NCBI GenBank assembly: GCA_902768785.1 | Contig: CACXMM010000010.1 | Coordinates: forward strand, 19,462-83,461 | DNA: 64,000 bases | DNA from: an uncultured Prevotellaceae bacterium | GTDB lineage: Bacteria > Bacteroidota > Bacteroidia > Bacteroidales > Bacteroidaceae | Direction: 5' to 3' | Shown here: positions 42,537 to 53,200 of the stretch, in pieces | Numbering within the stretch: position 1 is the stretch's first letter | Layout of the letters: every line of letters starts with the position of its first letter | Notes under the pieces: generated by a model | Told to the model about the DNA's origin: nothing | Seen by the model: only the letters and a program-made list of their open reading frames with translations | Database searches by the model: none | Translations under genes and position numbers: made by a program

Positions 42537-42652
42537 ATTCTTTTCTTTTATTACGGGTTTATTTTCTGTCGGTTAGACGGTCAACATGAAAAAAAAGTTG
42601 CAAAGAACCATATTTTTTTGAAACAACAGAAGAGAATGAGCGGATTTTTGCG

Positions 42653-42660
42653 TAACTTTG
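42653..42660 (+). promoter_or_regulatory. TAnnTTTG promoter for the cysE operon
   Basis: TAACTTTG, 28 bp before the cysE start. A matching -33 TTTG at the usual spacing was not found. Confidence 0.55.
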
Positions 42661-42688
42661 CACCATTATTTATTGAGACAACATTGCA

Positions 42689-43630
42689 ATGAGCACAGAA
42701 AACATGACGCAGATTCTGACAAAGACCATAGAGGATCTCTCTACGGAGGAATCGCTGAAAGGATTATTCCACGAGCACCGTGATGGCGACCCGCTGCCTT
42801 CAAGCAAGGCATTGGAAGAAATCATTGAACTATCGCGCTCGATTCTTTTCCCCGGATTTTTCGGGAAGTCAACCGTAAATATCAACACCATCAGATACCA
42901 CATCGGAGTCAACATGGAACGGCTGCATAAGTTGTTAGCCGACCAGATCATGGCAGGACTATGTTTTACCAACAGCAGTCGTATAGAAAGCTATGAGGAG
43001 CGCAGTGCCTGCAGGCTCAATGCCGAACAGATCGCCCTGGAGCTGATCTCGCGTTATCCCAGGATCCGGCAGATTCTTGCCACCGATGTGGTGGCCGCCT
43101 ATAACGGCGACCCTGCCGCAGAGAACTATGGGGAGATCATCTCCTGCTATCCGATCATCAAAACACTCGTGAACTACCGTATTGCTCATGAGTTGCTCAC
43201 TTTGGGTGTTCCCCTCATTCCCCGTATCATCACTGAGATGGCACATTCGGAAACGGGTATAGACATTCATCCCGGAGCACAGATCGGTCATCATTTCACT
43301 ATCGACCACGGTACGGGTGTGGTGATCGGTGCTACTTGCATCATCGGAAACAACGTGAAACTCTACCAGGGTGTGACCCTCGGTGCGAAGAGCTTCCCAT
43401 TAGACGACAATGGCAACCCCATCAAGGGTATCCCCCGCCACCCCATCCTCGAGGATGATGTCATCGTCTATTCCAATGCCACGATCTTAGGACGCATCAC
43501 CATCGGCAAGGGCTGCGTGGTTGGCGCCAACCTGTGGATTACCCGTGACATGGATCCCTACACCAAGAAATACAAGCAAGAAAAGAAAGACTATATCGAT
43601 ATTGAATTTAATCATGGAACAGGCATTTGA
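42689..43630 (+). CDS. cysE: Serine O-acetyltransferase
   Basis: Cytoplasmic enzyme that makes O-acetylserine for cysteine synthesis; 313 residues. After an N-terminal helical domain comes the left-handed beta-helix with hexapeptide repeats: GIDIHPGAQIGHHFTIDHGTG, VVIGATCIIGNNVKLYQGVTLGA, and ILEDDVIVYSNATILGRITIGKGCVVG. The catalytic histidine/aspartate region IDHGTG is intact. It overlaps the following RNA methyltransferase gene by 17 bases, so the genes are co-transcribed. Confidence 0.95.
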   Translation: MSTENMTQILTKTIEDLSTEESLKGLFHEHRDGDPLPSSKALEEIIELSRSILFPGFFGKSTVNINTIRYHIGVNMERLHKLLADQIMAGLCFTNSSRIESYEERSACRLNAEQIALELISRYPRIRQILATDVVAAYNGDPAAENYGEIISCYPIIKTLVNYRIAHELLTLGVPLIPRIITEMAHSETGIDIHPGAQIGHHFTIDHGTGVVIGATCIIGNNVKLYQGVTLGAKSFPLDDNGNPIKGIPRHPILEDDVIVYSNATILGRITIGKGCVVGANLWITRDMDPYTKKYKQEKKDYIDIEFNHGTGI

Positions 43631-45218
43631 ACTCATTGCCAAGACCTTCATGGGACTGGAGCCCATCTTGGCACAAGAGCTTACCGAACTGGGAGCTGAC
43701 AACGTGCAAATCGGTCGGCGGATGGTATCATTCACCGGCAACAAGGAGATGATGTATCGCGCTAACTTCCAGCTGCATACCGCTATCCGTATCCTCAAGC
43801 CCATCAAACACTTCAAAGCCTCATCGGCAGACGATGTGTATGAAGAGGTGAAGCAGATCGACTGGAGTGAGTACCTGGATAACAAGAAAACCTTCGCCGT
43901 TGACTCTGTCGTTTTCTCTGAGGAGTTCCGACACTCGAAGTTCGTGGCCTATAAAGTGAAAGACGCGATCGCTGACCAGTTCAGGGAGGAAACAGGGATG
44001 CGCCCCAACGTATCGGTGTCCAACCCCGATATCCGACTGCATATCCATATCGCCGATGATCAGGCTACGCTGTGTCTGGACTCCAGCGGAGAGAGTCTGC
44101 ACCGAAGGGGTTACCGACAGGAATCGGTAGAAGCACCCCTGAACGAAGTACTGGCAGCCGGTATGATCCTGATGAGCGGATGGAAAGGTGAGACCGACTT
44201 CATCGATCCGATGTGCGGCAGTGGCACATTGCTGGTGGAGGCTGCCCTCATCGCCCATAACATGTCACCGGGGGTGTTCCGTAAGGAATATGCTTTTGAG
44301 AAGTGGCCCGACTTCGACAAGGAGCTCTTTGATGAGATCTACAATGATGACTCCCAAGAACGGGAGTTTGAACATCATATCTACGGCTACGACATTGATA
44401 TGAAGGCAGTAAACACGGCGCGGACCAATGTCAAAGCCGCAGGACTGACAAAAGATATCACTGTGGAACAGCTTGACTTCGCCGACTTCAAGCAACCGGC
44501 AGAGAAGGCGTTGATGATTACAAACCCACCTTATGGTGAGCGCATCTCTACCCCGAACCTGCTGGCCACCTATAAGATGATCGGCGAGAAGCTGAAACAT
44601 GAGTTCCAAGGGAATGAGGCATGGATACTGAGCTACCGCGAGGAATGCTTCGACCAGATCGGGTTACGTCCCAGCATCAAAATCCCCGTCTTCAACGGAT
44701 CACTGGAATGTGAGTTCCGCAAATACCAGATGTTCCAAGGGAAACTCAAGGACTTCCGCGGCGAAGGAAATATCCTGAAGACCGAGGAGGAGAAAGAAGC
44801 GATGGCCGAGAAACACCGTTTCAAGAAGAACCGCGAGTTCAAGAAACGGATCGAAGAGGATGAGCATAACGAAGAAGGCGATATCCGCTCGTTTACTTTC
44901 CACAAACATCATCCTGCCTTTGATGAGCGGCTCTTCGAACGGAAAGAGGAGAAACCATTCAGAAGGAAGAGAGAGGATGGCGGAGAACGGACTGACGACC
45001 GCAGGAATTTCCGCGATGGCAATGGCCGAAGAAGCTATCGTGACAACGATGATCGCAGAGGATTCAAAGAGAAACGTGACTTCCGTGACAGAAGGGATTC
45101 CCGTGGAAAGCGTGACTTCAACGGTGATTACAACAACAGAGGCGGTAAACGGTTCGACAAGAACGGACGCGATTTCAAACGTAGCAACAGGAGGTATCAA
45201 GATGATGATGAAGCATAG
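43614..45218 (+). CDS. THUMP-domain RNA guanine methyltransferase with charged C-terminal tail
   Basis: Class I SAM-dependent RNA methyltransferase, 534 residues, close to the N-terminal half of RlmL (23S rRNA m2G2445) (from family knowledge). A THUMP domain lies at about 45-155, and the UPF0020 methyltransferase follows (FIDPMCGSGTLLVEAAL, catalytic NPPYGER). Residues about 430-534 form a low-complexity tail rich in R, D, K and G (RRNFRDGNGRRSYRDNDDRRG, then RDRRDSRGKRDF), like RGG-type RNA-binding tails. Start ATG 43614 begins the conserved EQAFELIAKTFMGLE; the longer frame to 43521 reads over cysE. Its 3' end overlaps the next gene by 17 bases. Confidence 0.9.
   Translation: MEQAFELIAKTFMGLEPILAQELTELGADNVQIGRRMVSFTGNKEMMYRANFQLHTAIRILKPIKHFKASSADDVYEEVKQIDWSEYLDNKKTFAVDSVVFSEEFRHSKFVAYKVKDAIADQFREETGMRPNVSVSNPDIRLHIHIADDQATLCLDSSGESLHRRGYRQESVEAPLNEVLAAGMILMSGWKGETDFIDPMCGSGTLLVEAALIAHNMSPGVFRKEYAFEKWPDFDKELFDEIYNDDSQEREFEHHIYGYDIDMKAVNTARTNVKAAGLTKDITVEQLDFADFKQPAEKALMITNPPYGERISTPNLLATYKMIGEKLKHEFQGNEAWILSYREECFDQIGLRPSIKIPVFNGSLECEFRKYQMFQGKLKDFRGEGNILKTEEEKEAMAEKHRFKKNREFKKRIEEDEHNEEGDIRSFTFHKHHPAFDERLFERKEEKPFRRKREDGGERTDDRRNFRDGNGRRSYRDNDDRRGFKEKRDFRDRRDSRGKRDFNGDYNNRGGKRFDKNGRDFKRSNRRYQDDDEA
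45189..45194 (+). promoter_or_regulatory. AGGAGG ribosome-binding site inside the methyltransferase gene
   Basis: A perfect Shine-Dalgarno AGGAGG seven bases before ATG 45202, rare in this window where most genes have weak ones. It decides the start of the overlapping DPP4-like gene. Confidence 0.75.
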
Positions 45219-47361
45219 CAACCTGGTGGTGGCTATCCTTGTCACCCTCCTATCACTACCTTCTATGATGTACGCACAGAAAGAATTCACACTGGAAGAC
45301 CTGAACTTCGGCGGAAAGAACTACCACAACATGGTGCCGGAGAACAGGTATCTCACCTGGTGGGGCGACGAGCTGATACGCAACGATGCCCAAGCCTGCT
45401 ATCTAGTTGACAAGAAGACGGGCGAAGAGACACAACTGTTCACGTTGGATGAGATAGCAGGGATGACGCAAAGCAGTGAGCAGAACCGCATGCGCCATCT
45501 GTACAATGCCTCGTTCCCCAAGGGAGGTGAGACAGTGGTGGCCCTGATCAATGGTCAAGAGCGCATCCTGCTGAACTGGAAAAGCGGGGAATGCAAGAAA
45601 TACAACCGTGACAAGGTGGATGCAGAAGACTGGTGTGCCGCCTCAGGGATGATGGCTGTTGTGAAAGACCATAACCTGTTCGTGGTGGATGATCAGGGAA
45701 AGAAAAGTCAGCTTTCCACCAACGGCAGTCGTGAGATCGTCTATGGCCAGAGTGTGCACCGCGATGAGTTCGGTATCGAGAAAGGTACGTTCTGGAGTCC
45801 CGACGGGAAACGACTGGCATTCTACCGCATGGATCAGAGTATGGTGTCCGACTATCCGCAGGTGGATATCTTCAACCGTGTAGCAACCTATCAGCCCGAC
45901 AAATACCCGATGGCAGGTGAGACTTCACACCAAGTGACCGTGGGAGTATATGACACTACCAACGACAAGACCGTCTATCTGCAAGCCGGCGACCCCACCG
46001 ACCGTTATTTCACCAATATTGCCTGGAGCCCCGACAGTAAGGTAATCTATATGTTCGAACTGAACCGCGATCAGAACGATTGCCGTCTGACGAGCTATGA
46101 TGCAGTGAGTGGAAAACCGCTGGGTGAACTGTACCAAGAGAAAAATGACAAATACGTGGAACCGCTGCATCCCATCGTGTTCCTTCCCTGGGACAGTAAC
46201 AAATTCATCTTCCAAAGTCAGCGTGACGGATTTAGCCATCTGTATCTGTACGACCTGAAGAAGAAAGCATATTCACAGCTCACCCATGGGCGTTGGGTGG
46301 TGATGGAATTGTTAGGATTCAACACGAAGGACAAGTCGGTGGTGATTGCATCGAACGAATGTAGTCTTATCCAACGGAACCTCTTCTCCGTTAACATCAA
46401 GACCGGGAAACGGAAGTTGCTCGACAATGGGAGAGGCTATCATGCCGGTGTGCTCTCGGAGTCAGGACTGTGGCTATACGACAAATACAGTGAGCCCGAT
46501 GTGCCACGGAATATCAATGTGTGTCATACGGCTACTGCCAAGAATATCCAGATTATGAGTGCCAAGGATCCCTGGCAGGGATACCAGGTGCCGGAATATA
46601 GCTGCGGAACGATCAAAGCTGCCGACGGTACCACCGATCTATATTATAGGATGGTGAAACCTGTCCATTTCGACCCCACGAAAAAATATCCTACGGTGAT
46701 CTATGTATATGGCGGTCCACATGCCCATAACGTCGATGCTCGCTGGCATTACAGCAGCAGATCGTGGGAAACCTACATGGCACAGAAAGGATACCTGCTC
46801 TTTATCCTCGACAACCGCGGCTCTGAGAACAGAGGACGCGACTTCGAACAGGTCACATTCCGCCAACTCGGACAAATAGAGATGCAAGACCAGATGAAAG
46901 GGGTGGAGTTCCTGAAGAGTCTGCCTTTTGTGGACCCCAACCGCATGGGCGTTCACGGCTGGAGCTTTGGCGGATATATGACCATCACGATGATGACAAA
47001 CCATCCTGAAGTGTTTAAGGTTGGTGTGGCCGGCGGACCTGTCATCGACTGGAAATGGTATGAGGTGATGTATGGTGAACGATATATGGATACCCCCCAG
47101 AGTAACCCGGAGGGATATGCCAAGACAAGTTTACTGGCTAAGGCAAAGGACTTGAAAGGAAAGCTCCAGATCATCACGGGCTATAACGATGCCACCGTGG
47201 TGCCGCAGCACTGTCTGTCGTTCCTTGCCGAATGTATCGATGCCGGCACACATCCCGACTTCTTCGTTTATCCCGGTGAGCCGCACAATATGCGCGGTCA
47301 TCAGAGCGTTCATCTCCATGAGCGTATCACCCAATATTTTGAAGATTATCTGAAACCCTAG
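45202..47361 (+). CDS. Dipeptidyl-peptidase IV-like S9 serine peptidase
   Basis: Exported peptidase of 719 residues that should remove X-Pro dipeptides from peptide N-termini. Signal peptide (LVVAILVTLLSLPSMMYAQ), DPP4 beta-propeller (to about residue 460), then the alpha/beta hydrolase domain with nucleophile serine in GWSFGGYMT, aspartate in GYNDATVVPQHC and histidine in PGEPHNMRGH. The propeller keeps the GRSW/DERW-type Glu region less clearly, so substrate details are uncertain. Start: MMMKHSN at 45202 after AGGAGG; a longer frame to 44860 only mirrors the upstream tail. Periplasmic DPP4 is common in Prevotella and Porphyromonas. Confidence 0.92.
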   Translation: MMMKHSNLVVAILVTLLSLPSMMYAQKEFTLEDLNFGGKNYHNMVPENRYLTWWGDELIRNDAQACYLVDKKTGEETQLFTLDEIAGMTQSSEQNRMRHLYNASFPKGGETVVALINGQERILLNWKSGECKKYNRDKVDAEDWCAASGMMAVVKDHNLFVVDDQGKKSQLSTNGSREIVYGQSVHRDEFGIEKGTFWSPDGKRLAFYRMDQSMVSDYPQVDIFNRVATYQPDKYPMAGETSHQVTVGVYDTTNDKTVYLQAGDPTDRYFTNIAWSPDSKVIYMFELNRDQNDCRLTSYDAVSGKPLGELYQEKNDKYVEPLHPIVFLPWDSNKFIFQSQRDGFSHLYLYDLKKKAYSQLTHGRWVVMELLGFNTKDKSVVIASNECSLIQRNLFSVNIKTGKRKLLDNGRGYHAGVLSESGLWLYDKYSEPDVPRNINVCHTATAKNIQIMSAKDPWQGYQVPEYSCGTIKAADGTTDLYYRMVKPVHFDPTKKYPTVIYVYGGPHAHNVDARWHYSSRSWETYMAQKGYLLFILDNRGSENRGRDFEQVTFRQLGQIEMQDQMKGVEFLKSLPFVDPNRMGVHGWSFGGYMTITMMTNHPEVFKVGVAGGPVIDWKWYEVMYGERYMDTPQSNPEGYAKTSLLAKAKDLKGKLQIITGYNDATVVPQHCLSFLAECIDAGTHPDFFVYPGEPHNMRGHQSVHLHERITQYFEDYLKP

Positions 47362-47478
47362 AATATCAAGTTCATCTAGAGTTATATAAAAACAAACAAT
47401 TCAATAGTTATGGCTTTTAACGCAATCATACCTAATGATCCCGTGGAAGTGAAAACAGCAAGCTTCCCCACAATAGCA

Positions 47479-48759
47479 ATGAAAAAAGAAAAAAGAATCC
47501 TGCTGCTCGGCAGTGGAGGTAGAGAACATGCACTGGCTTGGAAAATCGCCCAGAGCAAGAAATGCGAGAAACTGTTCATAGCCCCTGGCAATGCTGGTAC
47601 TTCCCATGTAGGAGAGAACGTGCCCATCGGTGTGAATGAGTTCGACAAGCTGAAGGACTTTGTGGTAGAGAACCAGATCGACATGGTAGTCGTGGGACCG
47701 GAAGATCCGTTGGTGAACGGCATCTATGATGAGTTCAAAAGAGATGAACGTACCAACAGGATTCCCGTGATCGGTCCTTCGAAAAAAGGTGCTGTGCTCG
47801 AAGGCAGCAAGGATTTTGCCAAAGGATTCATGCAACGTCATGGCATCCCCACGGCAGCCTATCGTACCTTCAACGGCACGAATATCGAGGAGGGACTGAA
47901 ATTCCTGGAGACATTGAAAGCACCCTACGTGCTCAAGGCCGACGGTCTTTGTGCCGGTAAGGGCGTGCTGATCCTCCCCACCCTGGAGGAGGCAAAGAAA
48001 GAATTCAAGGAGATGCTGGGTGGAATGTTCGGTAATGCCTCTGCCAATGTGGTGATTGAGGAGTTCCTCAGCGGCATCGAATGTTCCGTCTTCGTACTCA
48101 CCGACGGTAAGCATTATAAGATCCTGCCCGAGGCAAAAGACTACAAACGCATCGGCGAACATGATACCGGTCTGAACACTGGCGGCATGGGCAGTGTGAC
48201 GCCCGTACCTTTCGCTACGAAGGAATGGATGCAGAAGGTGGAAGACCGCATCATCCGTCCAACCGTGGAAGGACTGGCAGCTGAGGATATCGACTACAAA
48301 GGATTTATTTTCTTCGGTTTGATCAACGTTGAGGGGGATCCGATGGTTATCGAATACAACTGCAGGATGGGCGACCCGGAGACAGAGAGTGTGATGCTCC
48401 GTCTGAAAAGTGATCTCATCGACCTCTTCGAAGGTGTTGCCGACGGAAATCTGGATGAGAAGACCGTTATCTTCGACGAGCGGGCTGCCGTCTGCGTCAT
48501 GCTGGTGAGTGGCGGCTATCCCCAAGCATACAAGAAAGGATACCCCATTACCGGTATCGACGAGGTAGAGGGAAGTGTGGTCTTCCACAGCGGAACAGCT
48601 ATGAAAGACGGACTGGTGGTGACAGCCGGAGGACGAGTCATCGCAGTGAGCTCATACGGTAAAGACAAAGAGGAGGCACTGAAGAAATCCTTCGAAGAGG
48701 CTCAGAAGATCCAGTTTACTGATAAGTATTTCCGTTCTGACATCGGAGCCGATTTGTAA
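47479..48759 (+). CDS. purD: Phosphoribosylamine-glycine ligase
   Basis: Purine biosynthesis ATP-grasp enzyme of 426 residues joining phosphoribosylamine and glycine. Diagnostic sequences: [15 protein letters not shown] at the N-terminus, [15 protein letters not shown], and [17 protein letters not shown] 47479 gives the canonical N-terminus; an in-frame ATG at 47410 would add 23 residues of unusual sequence and is less likely, though it is a possible leader extension. It is 5 bp before the next membrane protein gene. Confidence 0.97.
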   Translation: MKKEKRILLLGSGGREHALAWKIAQSKKCEKLFIAPGNAGTSHVGENVPIGVNEFDKLKDFVVENQIDMVVVGPEDPLVNGIYDEFKRDERTNRIPVIGPSKKGAVLEGSKDFAKGFMQRHGIPTAAYRTFNGTNIEEGLKFLETLKAPYVLKADGLCAGKGVLILPTLEEAKKEFKEMLGGMFGNASANVVIEEFLSGIECSVFVLTDGKHYKILPEAKDYKRIGEHDTGLNTGGMGSVTPVPFATKEWMQKVEDRIIRPTVEGLAAEDIDYKGFIFFGLINVEGDPMVIEYNCRMGDPETESVMLRLKSDLIDLFEGVADGNLDEKTVIFDERAAVCVMLVSGGYPQAYKKGYPITGIDEVEGSVVFHSGTAMKDGLVVTAGGRVIAVSSYGKDKEEALKKSFEEAQKIQFTDKYFRSDIGADL

Positions 48760-48764
48760 TAGGC

Positions 48765-49688
48765 ATGAAGCGTTTCCAGAACAGGGTTGCTGAGAGTCGT
48801 TATGCACTGTCATTGATGGTAGTGTATGCTTTAGGTATTTGGTATCTGGGCGGACTCGTTGAGCGCCAGCTGTATTTTCAGTTGGCGTTCCTTACTGTCT
48901 CCACCTACCTGATGATGGAGCTGAACAACAGCAATGCTCTCATCCGGATCTACAGCAGGATGGTGTCATGCTCCTTCCTGGCATTGACGACAACGGCCAC
49001 TTTCCTATTCCCCTCATTGCGGGAGGCCCTCGTACAGCTCTGTCTGATCACGTTCTATACCATCATCTTCCACACCTATCAGGATAAAGAGGCACCAGGA
49101 CTCACATTCTATGCTTTTCTCTGTTTGGGAATAGCCAGTGTGTTGTTTGTACAGGTACTTTTCTTCGTACCCTTCCTTTGGCTGCTCATCGGCTTCAAGA
49201 TGATGGCTTTCAGCTTCCGTATGTTCTGCGCCTCCCTCATCGGACTACTCACACCCTATTGGTTCTTGGCACCGATGAGTCTGTTCACGGGTCATTTCGA
49301 TGCCTTCGTTGCACACTTCGTAGGTATAGCGCAATTCCGGCCTCTGTTCCAATATCAGGATATCAGTGAGCATTACATCGTGACATTCTCTTTCGTTTGT
49401 CTGGTGGCTTTGATCGGAACCATTCATTTCCTCAGGAACAGCTACATGGACAAAATCCGTACGAGGATGATCTACGAGATGCTGATGTGGATGAACCTGA
49501 TTACAGTGGTATTCATTGTCCTACAGCCCCAGCACTTCGAGATACTCCTGGGAATCATGATTGTGAATACCAGTCCGTTCATTGGGCACTTTTTAGCGCT
49601 GACACATACCCGACTGACAAACACCGTTTTCTATGCGCTCATCGCCCTAACGTTGTTGATTACCTTTTATAATCTATGGATGCCCTAA
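48765..49688 (+). CDS. Multi-pass membrane protein of unknown function
   Basis: Hydrophobic protein, 307 residues, with about eight predicted transmembrane helices (for example ALSLMVVYALGIWYLGG, FLALTTTATFLFPS, ASVLFVQVLFFVPFLWLLIG, FVCLVALIGTIHFL). No catalytic motif is recognisable. It lies five bases after purD and overlaps the next gene by 13 bases, so it belongs to the same operon. Similar conserved membrane proteins occur next to purD in Bacteroidales (from memory). Function cannot be assigned. Confidence 0.75.
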   Translation: MKRFQNRVAESRYALSLMVVYALGIWYLGGLVERQLYFQLAFLTVSTYLMMELNNSNALIRIYSRMVSCSFLALTTTATFLFPSLREALVQLCLITFYTIIFHTYQDKEAPGLTFYAFLCLGIASVLFVQVLFFVPFLWLLIGFKMMAFSFRMFCASLIGLLTPYWFLAPMSLFTGHFDAFVAHFVGIAQFRPLFQYQDISEHYIVTFSFVCLVALIGTIHFLRNSYMDKIRTRMIYEMLMWMNLITVVFIVLQPQHFEILLGIMIVNTSPFIGHFLALTHTRLTNTVFYALIALTLLITFYNLWMP

Positions 49689-50128
49689 TCACTATCCTCA
49701 GCACCTACGGTTACTGGGGTATGTTGGCTGCGGCATTCCTCGCAGGAAGCTTCTTCCCTTTCAGCAGTGAAGCCGTGATGCTGGCTCTGTTAGCAACGGG
49801 TCTGGATGGCTGGCAACTGATTGTCTATGGCTCCATCGGCAACATCCTTGGCTCGATGTTCAACTACGGAGTAGGACGGATGGGACGACTCGACTGGATC
49901 GAGAAATACCTGCATGTGAAGAAGTCAGATCTCGACAAGGCACAAAAGTTCATGGCAGGGCACGGTGCCTGGATGGGATTCTTTGCCTTCCTGCCCATCA
50001 TCGGCAGCGCCATCACGATCCTCCTCGGACTGATGCGTGCCAATATCCCGATCTCCATCCTCAGCATCGCCATCGGAAAATTCCTGCGTTATCTGCTTCT
50101 GGTATATGGGGCGAACCTTCTTTTCTGA
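49676..50128 (+). CDS. YqaA/DedA-related membrane protein (VTT domain)
   Basis: Small inner-membrane protein of 150 residues in the SNARE-associated/VTT family (related to YqaA and DedA). The region AAAFLAGSFFPFSSEAVMLALLATG and the conserved GNILGSMFNYGVGR match the family; three to four helices follow (GFFAFLPIIGSAITILLG). DedA proteins are linked to undecaprenyl-phosphate or lipid flipping in other bacteria (from literature); for this short subgroup the role is unknown. It overlaps the upstream gene by 13 bases. Confidence 0.85.
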   Translation: MDALITILSTYGYWGMLAAAFLAGSFFPFSSEAVMLALLATGLDGWQLIVYGSIGNILGSMFNYGVGRMGRLDWIEKYLHVKKSDLDKAQKFMAGHGAWMGFFAFLPIIGSAITILLGLMRANIPISILSIAIGKFLRYLLLVYGANLLF

Positions 50129-50200
50129 TGATAACAGTATCGGTGAAGCACCACTGACGTTAAAATATGAAAAAGCGAAGGCTGTAATAGGAAATATTCG

Positions 50201-50208
50201 TACCTTTG
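50201..50208 (+). promoter_or_regulatory. TAnnTTTG promoter for the DUF2723 operon
   Basis: TACCTTTG, 40 bp before the start codon. The -33 region is not a clear match. Confidence 0.6.
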
Positions 50209-50248
50209 CAAGATATTAAGATGAGTAAAACAAATACATCTATCATAC

Positions 50249-53200
50249 ATGAAACAGTTTAGATTAGTAGATAATATACTGGGCTGGGTGGCTTTCTTTA
50301 TCGCAGCCTTCGTATATTGCAGCACGATCGAGCCGACAGCCTCTTTCTGGGACTGTCCAGAGTTTATCGTCACCGGTTACAAGCTGGAGATCGGTCACCC
50401 GCCAGGCGCACCGTTCTTCATGCTCACTGCCAACCTGTTCTCTCAGTTCGTGAGCGATCCCAGTCAGGTGGCCCGCATGGTGAACACCATGAGTGCGTTA
50501 CTCTCCGCCTCATGTATCCTGTTCCTCTTCTGGAGCATCACCCATCTGGTGAGGAAACTGATCCTCAAAGACTGGAGTGAGTTGTCTTTGCAGAAGCTGA
50601 TAGCCATTGAGGCATCAGGAATGGTGGGTGCCTTGATCTATACATTCAGTGACACCTTCTGGTTCAGTGCTGTAGAAGGTGAGGTATATGCCTACTCCTC
50701 TGCCCTGACCGCCTTGGTGTTCTGGCTCATCCTGAAATGGGAAGATCATGCTGACGAACCGCATTCCGACCGTTGGCTGGTACTCATCACCTATATCACA
50801 GGACTGTCTATCGGCGTTCACCTGCTGAACCTGTTGTGCGTGCCTGCCATCGTCTTGGTATATTACTATAAGCGTTTCCCCGATGCCGACCTGAAAGGAT
50901 CGCTCATCGCCCTGGCCATCTCATTGGTCGTCGTAGCCGCTATCCTCTATGGTGTGGTACCAGGCATCATCACCGTCGGCGGATGGTTCGAACTGTTCTT
51001 CGTGAACACCTTGGGCATGCCGTTCAACACTGGAGAGATTATCTACATCTTCTTACTGGTAGCTGTAGTGATCTGGGCTATCTATGAAACTTATAAGGAT
51101 CACCTGACCCGACAGAACATCGCGTTCCTCGCTGCTGTCGGCATGCTGGGTATCCCCTTCTACGGCTATGGCATCAAAGCCTTCATCATCGGTGTGGTGG
51201 TGCTGGCTATCCTGTGGTTCGTACTGAAGATTCGCAAGAACAAGGAACTGCTCATCACGGCACGGGCAAAGAATACCATTCTGCTGTGTATGCTGATGCT
51301 GATGATCGGCTATTCCAGCTATGCGCTCATCGTCATCCGCTCTTCTGCCAATACACCTATGGATCAGAACTCCCCAGAGGATATCTTCACCTTGGGAACC
51401 TACCTGAGTCGTGAGCAGTATGGAGACCGTCCATTGTTCTACGGACAGGCTTATACCTCACAGGTGCAGTTCGATCGCGATGGTGAATACTGCAAGCCTC
51501 ATGTCACAGAGGGCGCTCCTGTCTATCAGCGGAGAGAGAAAGCTGATGTCAATGAGAAAGACTCCTACTTCATCGTACGTCATAAGACCGATTATACCTA
51601 TGCGCAGAATATGTTCTTCCCACGAATGTACGATTCCGGACATGCTGCCGCATACAATAATTGGATGGAAGGAGCACCCAGTTGGTTGCCGAAAGGCCGC
51701 GATATTCCCTACGACCGTTGCGGTGAGATGGTCACCGTACACATGCCGTCGCAGCTGCAGAACATCTTCTTCTTCCTCTCCTATCAGTGTAACTTCATGT
51801 ACTGGCGTTACTTTATGTGGAACTTCGCTGGGCGGCAGAACGACATCCAAGGACATGGTGAGTTGGAGCATGGCAACTGGATCACAGGTATTTCCTTCCT
51901 CGATGACATGCGTTTAGGTAACCAAAGTAAATTGCCCGATGACCTGAAGAATAACAAAGGCCACAACGTATTCTATTGCCTGCCGTTGTTGTTAGGTCTG
52001 ATTGGTCTTTTCTGGCAAGCCTACCGTGGTAAGCGAGGCATACAGCAGTTCTGGGTAGTGTTCTTCCTGTTCTTCATGACAGGTCTTGCCATCGTGATCT
52101 ATCTGAACCAGACACCGTTGCAGCCACGTGAACGTGACTATGCCTACGCAGGTTCCTTCTATGCCTTCGCCATTTGGTGCGGTATGGGTGTGGCCGCCAT
52201 CTATGACCTGTTGAAGAAACAACTGAAGAAGGTCAACGGTACTGCCATCGCCGCCGCTGTAGCCATCCTCTCTCTCATCGTACCTGTACAGATGGCCAGT
52301 CAGACCTGGGATGATCACGATCGTTCTGGCCGTTACACCTGTCGTGACTTCGGACAGAACTACCTCATGTCTATGCAGGAGGAAGGCAACCCGATCATCT
52401 ACACCAACGGTGATAACGATACCTTCCCCCTGTGGTACAACCAAGAGGTCGAAGGAGTACGCACCGATACCCGCGTCTGCAACCTGAGCTATCTGCAGAC
52501 TGACTGGTATATCGACCAGATGCGACGCCCTGCCTACGACTCTCCCTCAGTGCCCATCACCTGGCCACGTCTCGACTACTGCTCGGGTACCAATGAATAC
52601 GTAGAGATTCAGGCCGAAGCCAAACAGGATGTGCTGGAGTACTACAAGGAGAACCCAGAACAGGCAAAGGAGCAGTTCGGCGAGAACCCCTTCGAACTGA
52701 AGAATATCCTCAAGTACTGGGTACGTTCGAAGAACAAAGATCTGCACTTCATCCCCACCGACACCGTATATGTGACCATCGACAAGGAGGCCGTGAGAAA
52801 GAGTGGCATGATGATGGCCAAAGACTCCATCCCCGACCAGATGGTGATTTCCCTAAAGGGAAAGAATGCGCTGTATAAAGGTGACCTGATGATGTTGGAG
52901 ATGATCTCACAGTGTAACTGGACCCGTCCTATCTACGTGGCCGTTACTGTGGGTGAGGAGAACTACATGAACCTCGGTGACAATTTCATCCAGGAAGGTT
53001 TGGCCAACCGCATCACCCCGTTCACGACCATCAGCGACGGAGCGAAGAACTTTGATACAGAGAAGGTATATCACAACATGATGACCCGCTTCAAATACGG
53101 CGGTCTCGACAAGAAAGGTATCTATCTGGATGAAACCGTGATGCGCATGTGCTACACCCATCGCCGACTGTTCGCCCAGCTCGCCCTGCATCTGATCTCA

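Noticed and set aside
43521-43613. Longer start for the RNA methyltransferase
   Set aside because: The extension lies in cysE and has no family similarity; the ATG at 43614 starts at the conserved N-terminus.
44860-45201. N-terminal extension of the DPP4-like peptidase
   Set aside because: The added residues only mirror the charged tail of the upstream methyltransferase, and a perfect ribosome-binding site and signal peptide occur at 45189-45202.
47410-47478. Extended N-terminus of purD
   Set aside because: The canonical start motif begins at 47481; the 23 extra residues have no counterpart in the family. It is kept only as a possible leader extension.
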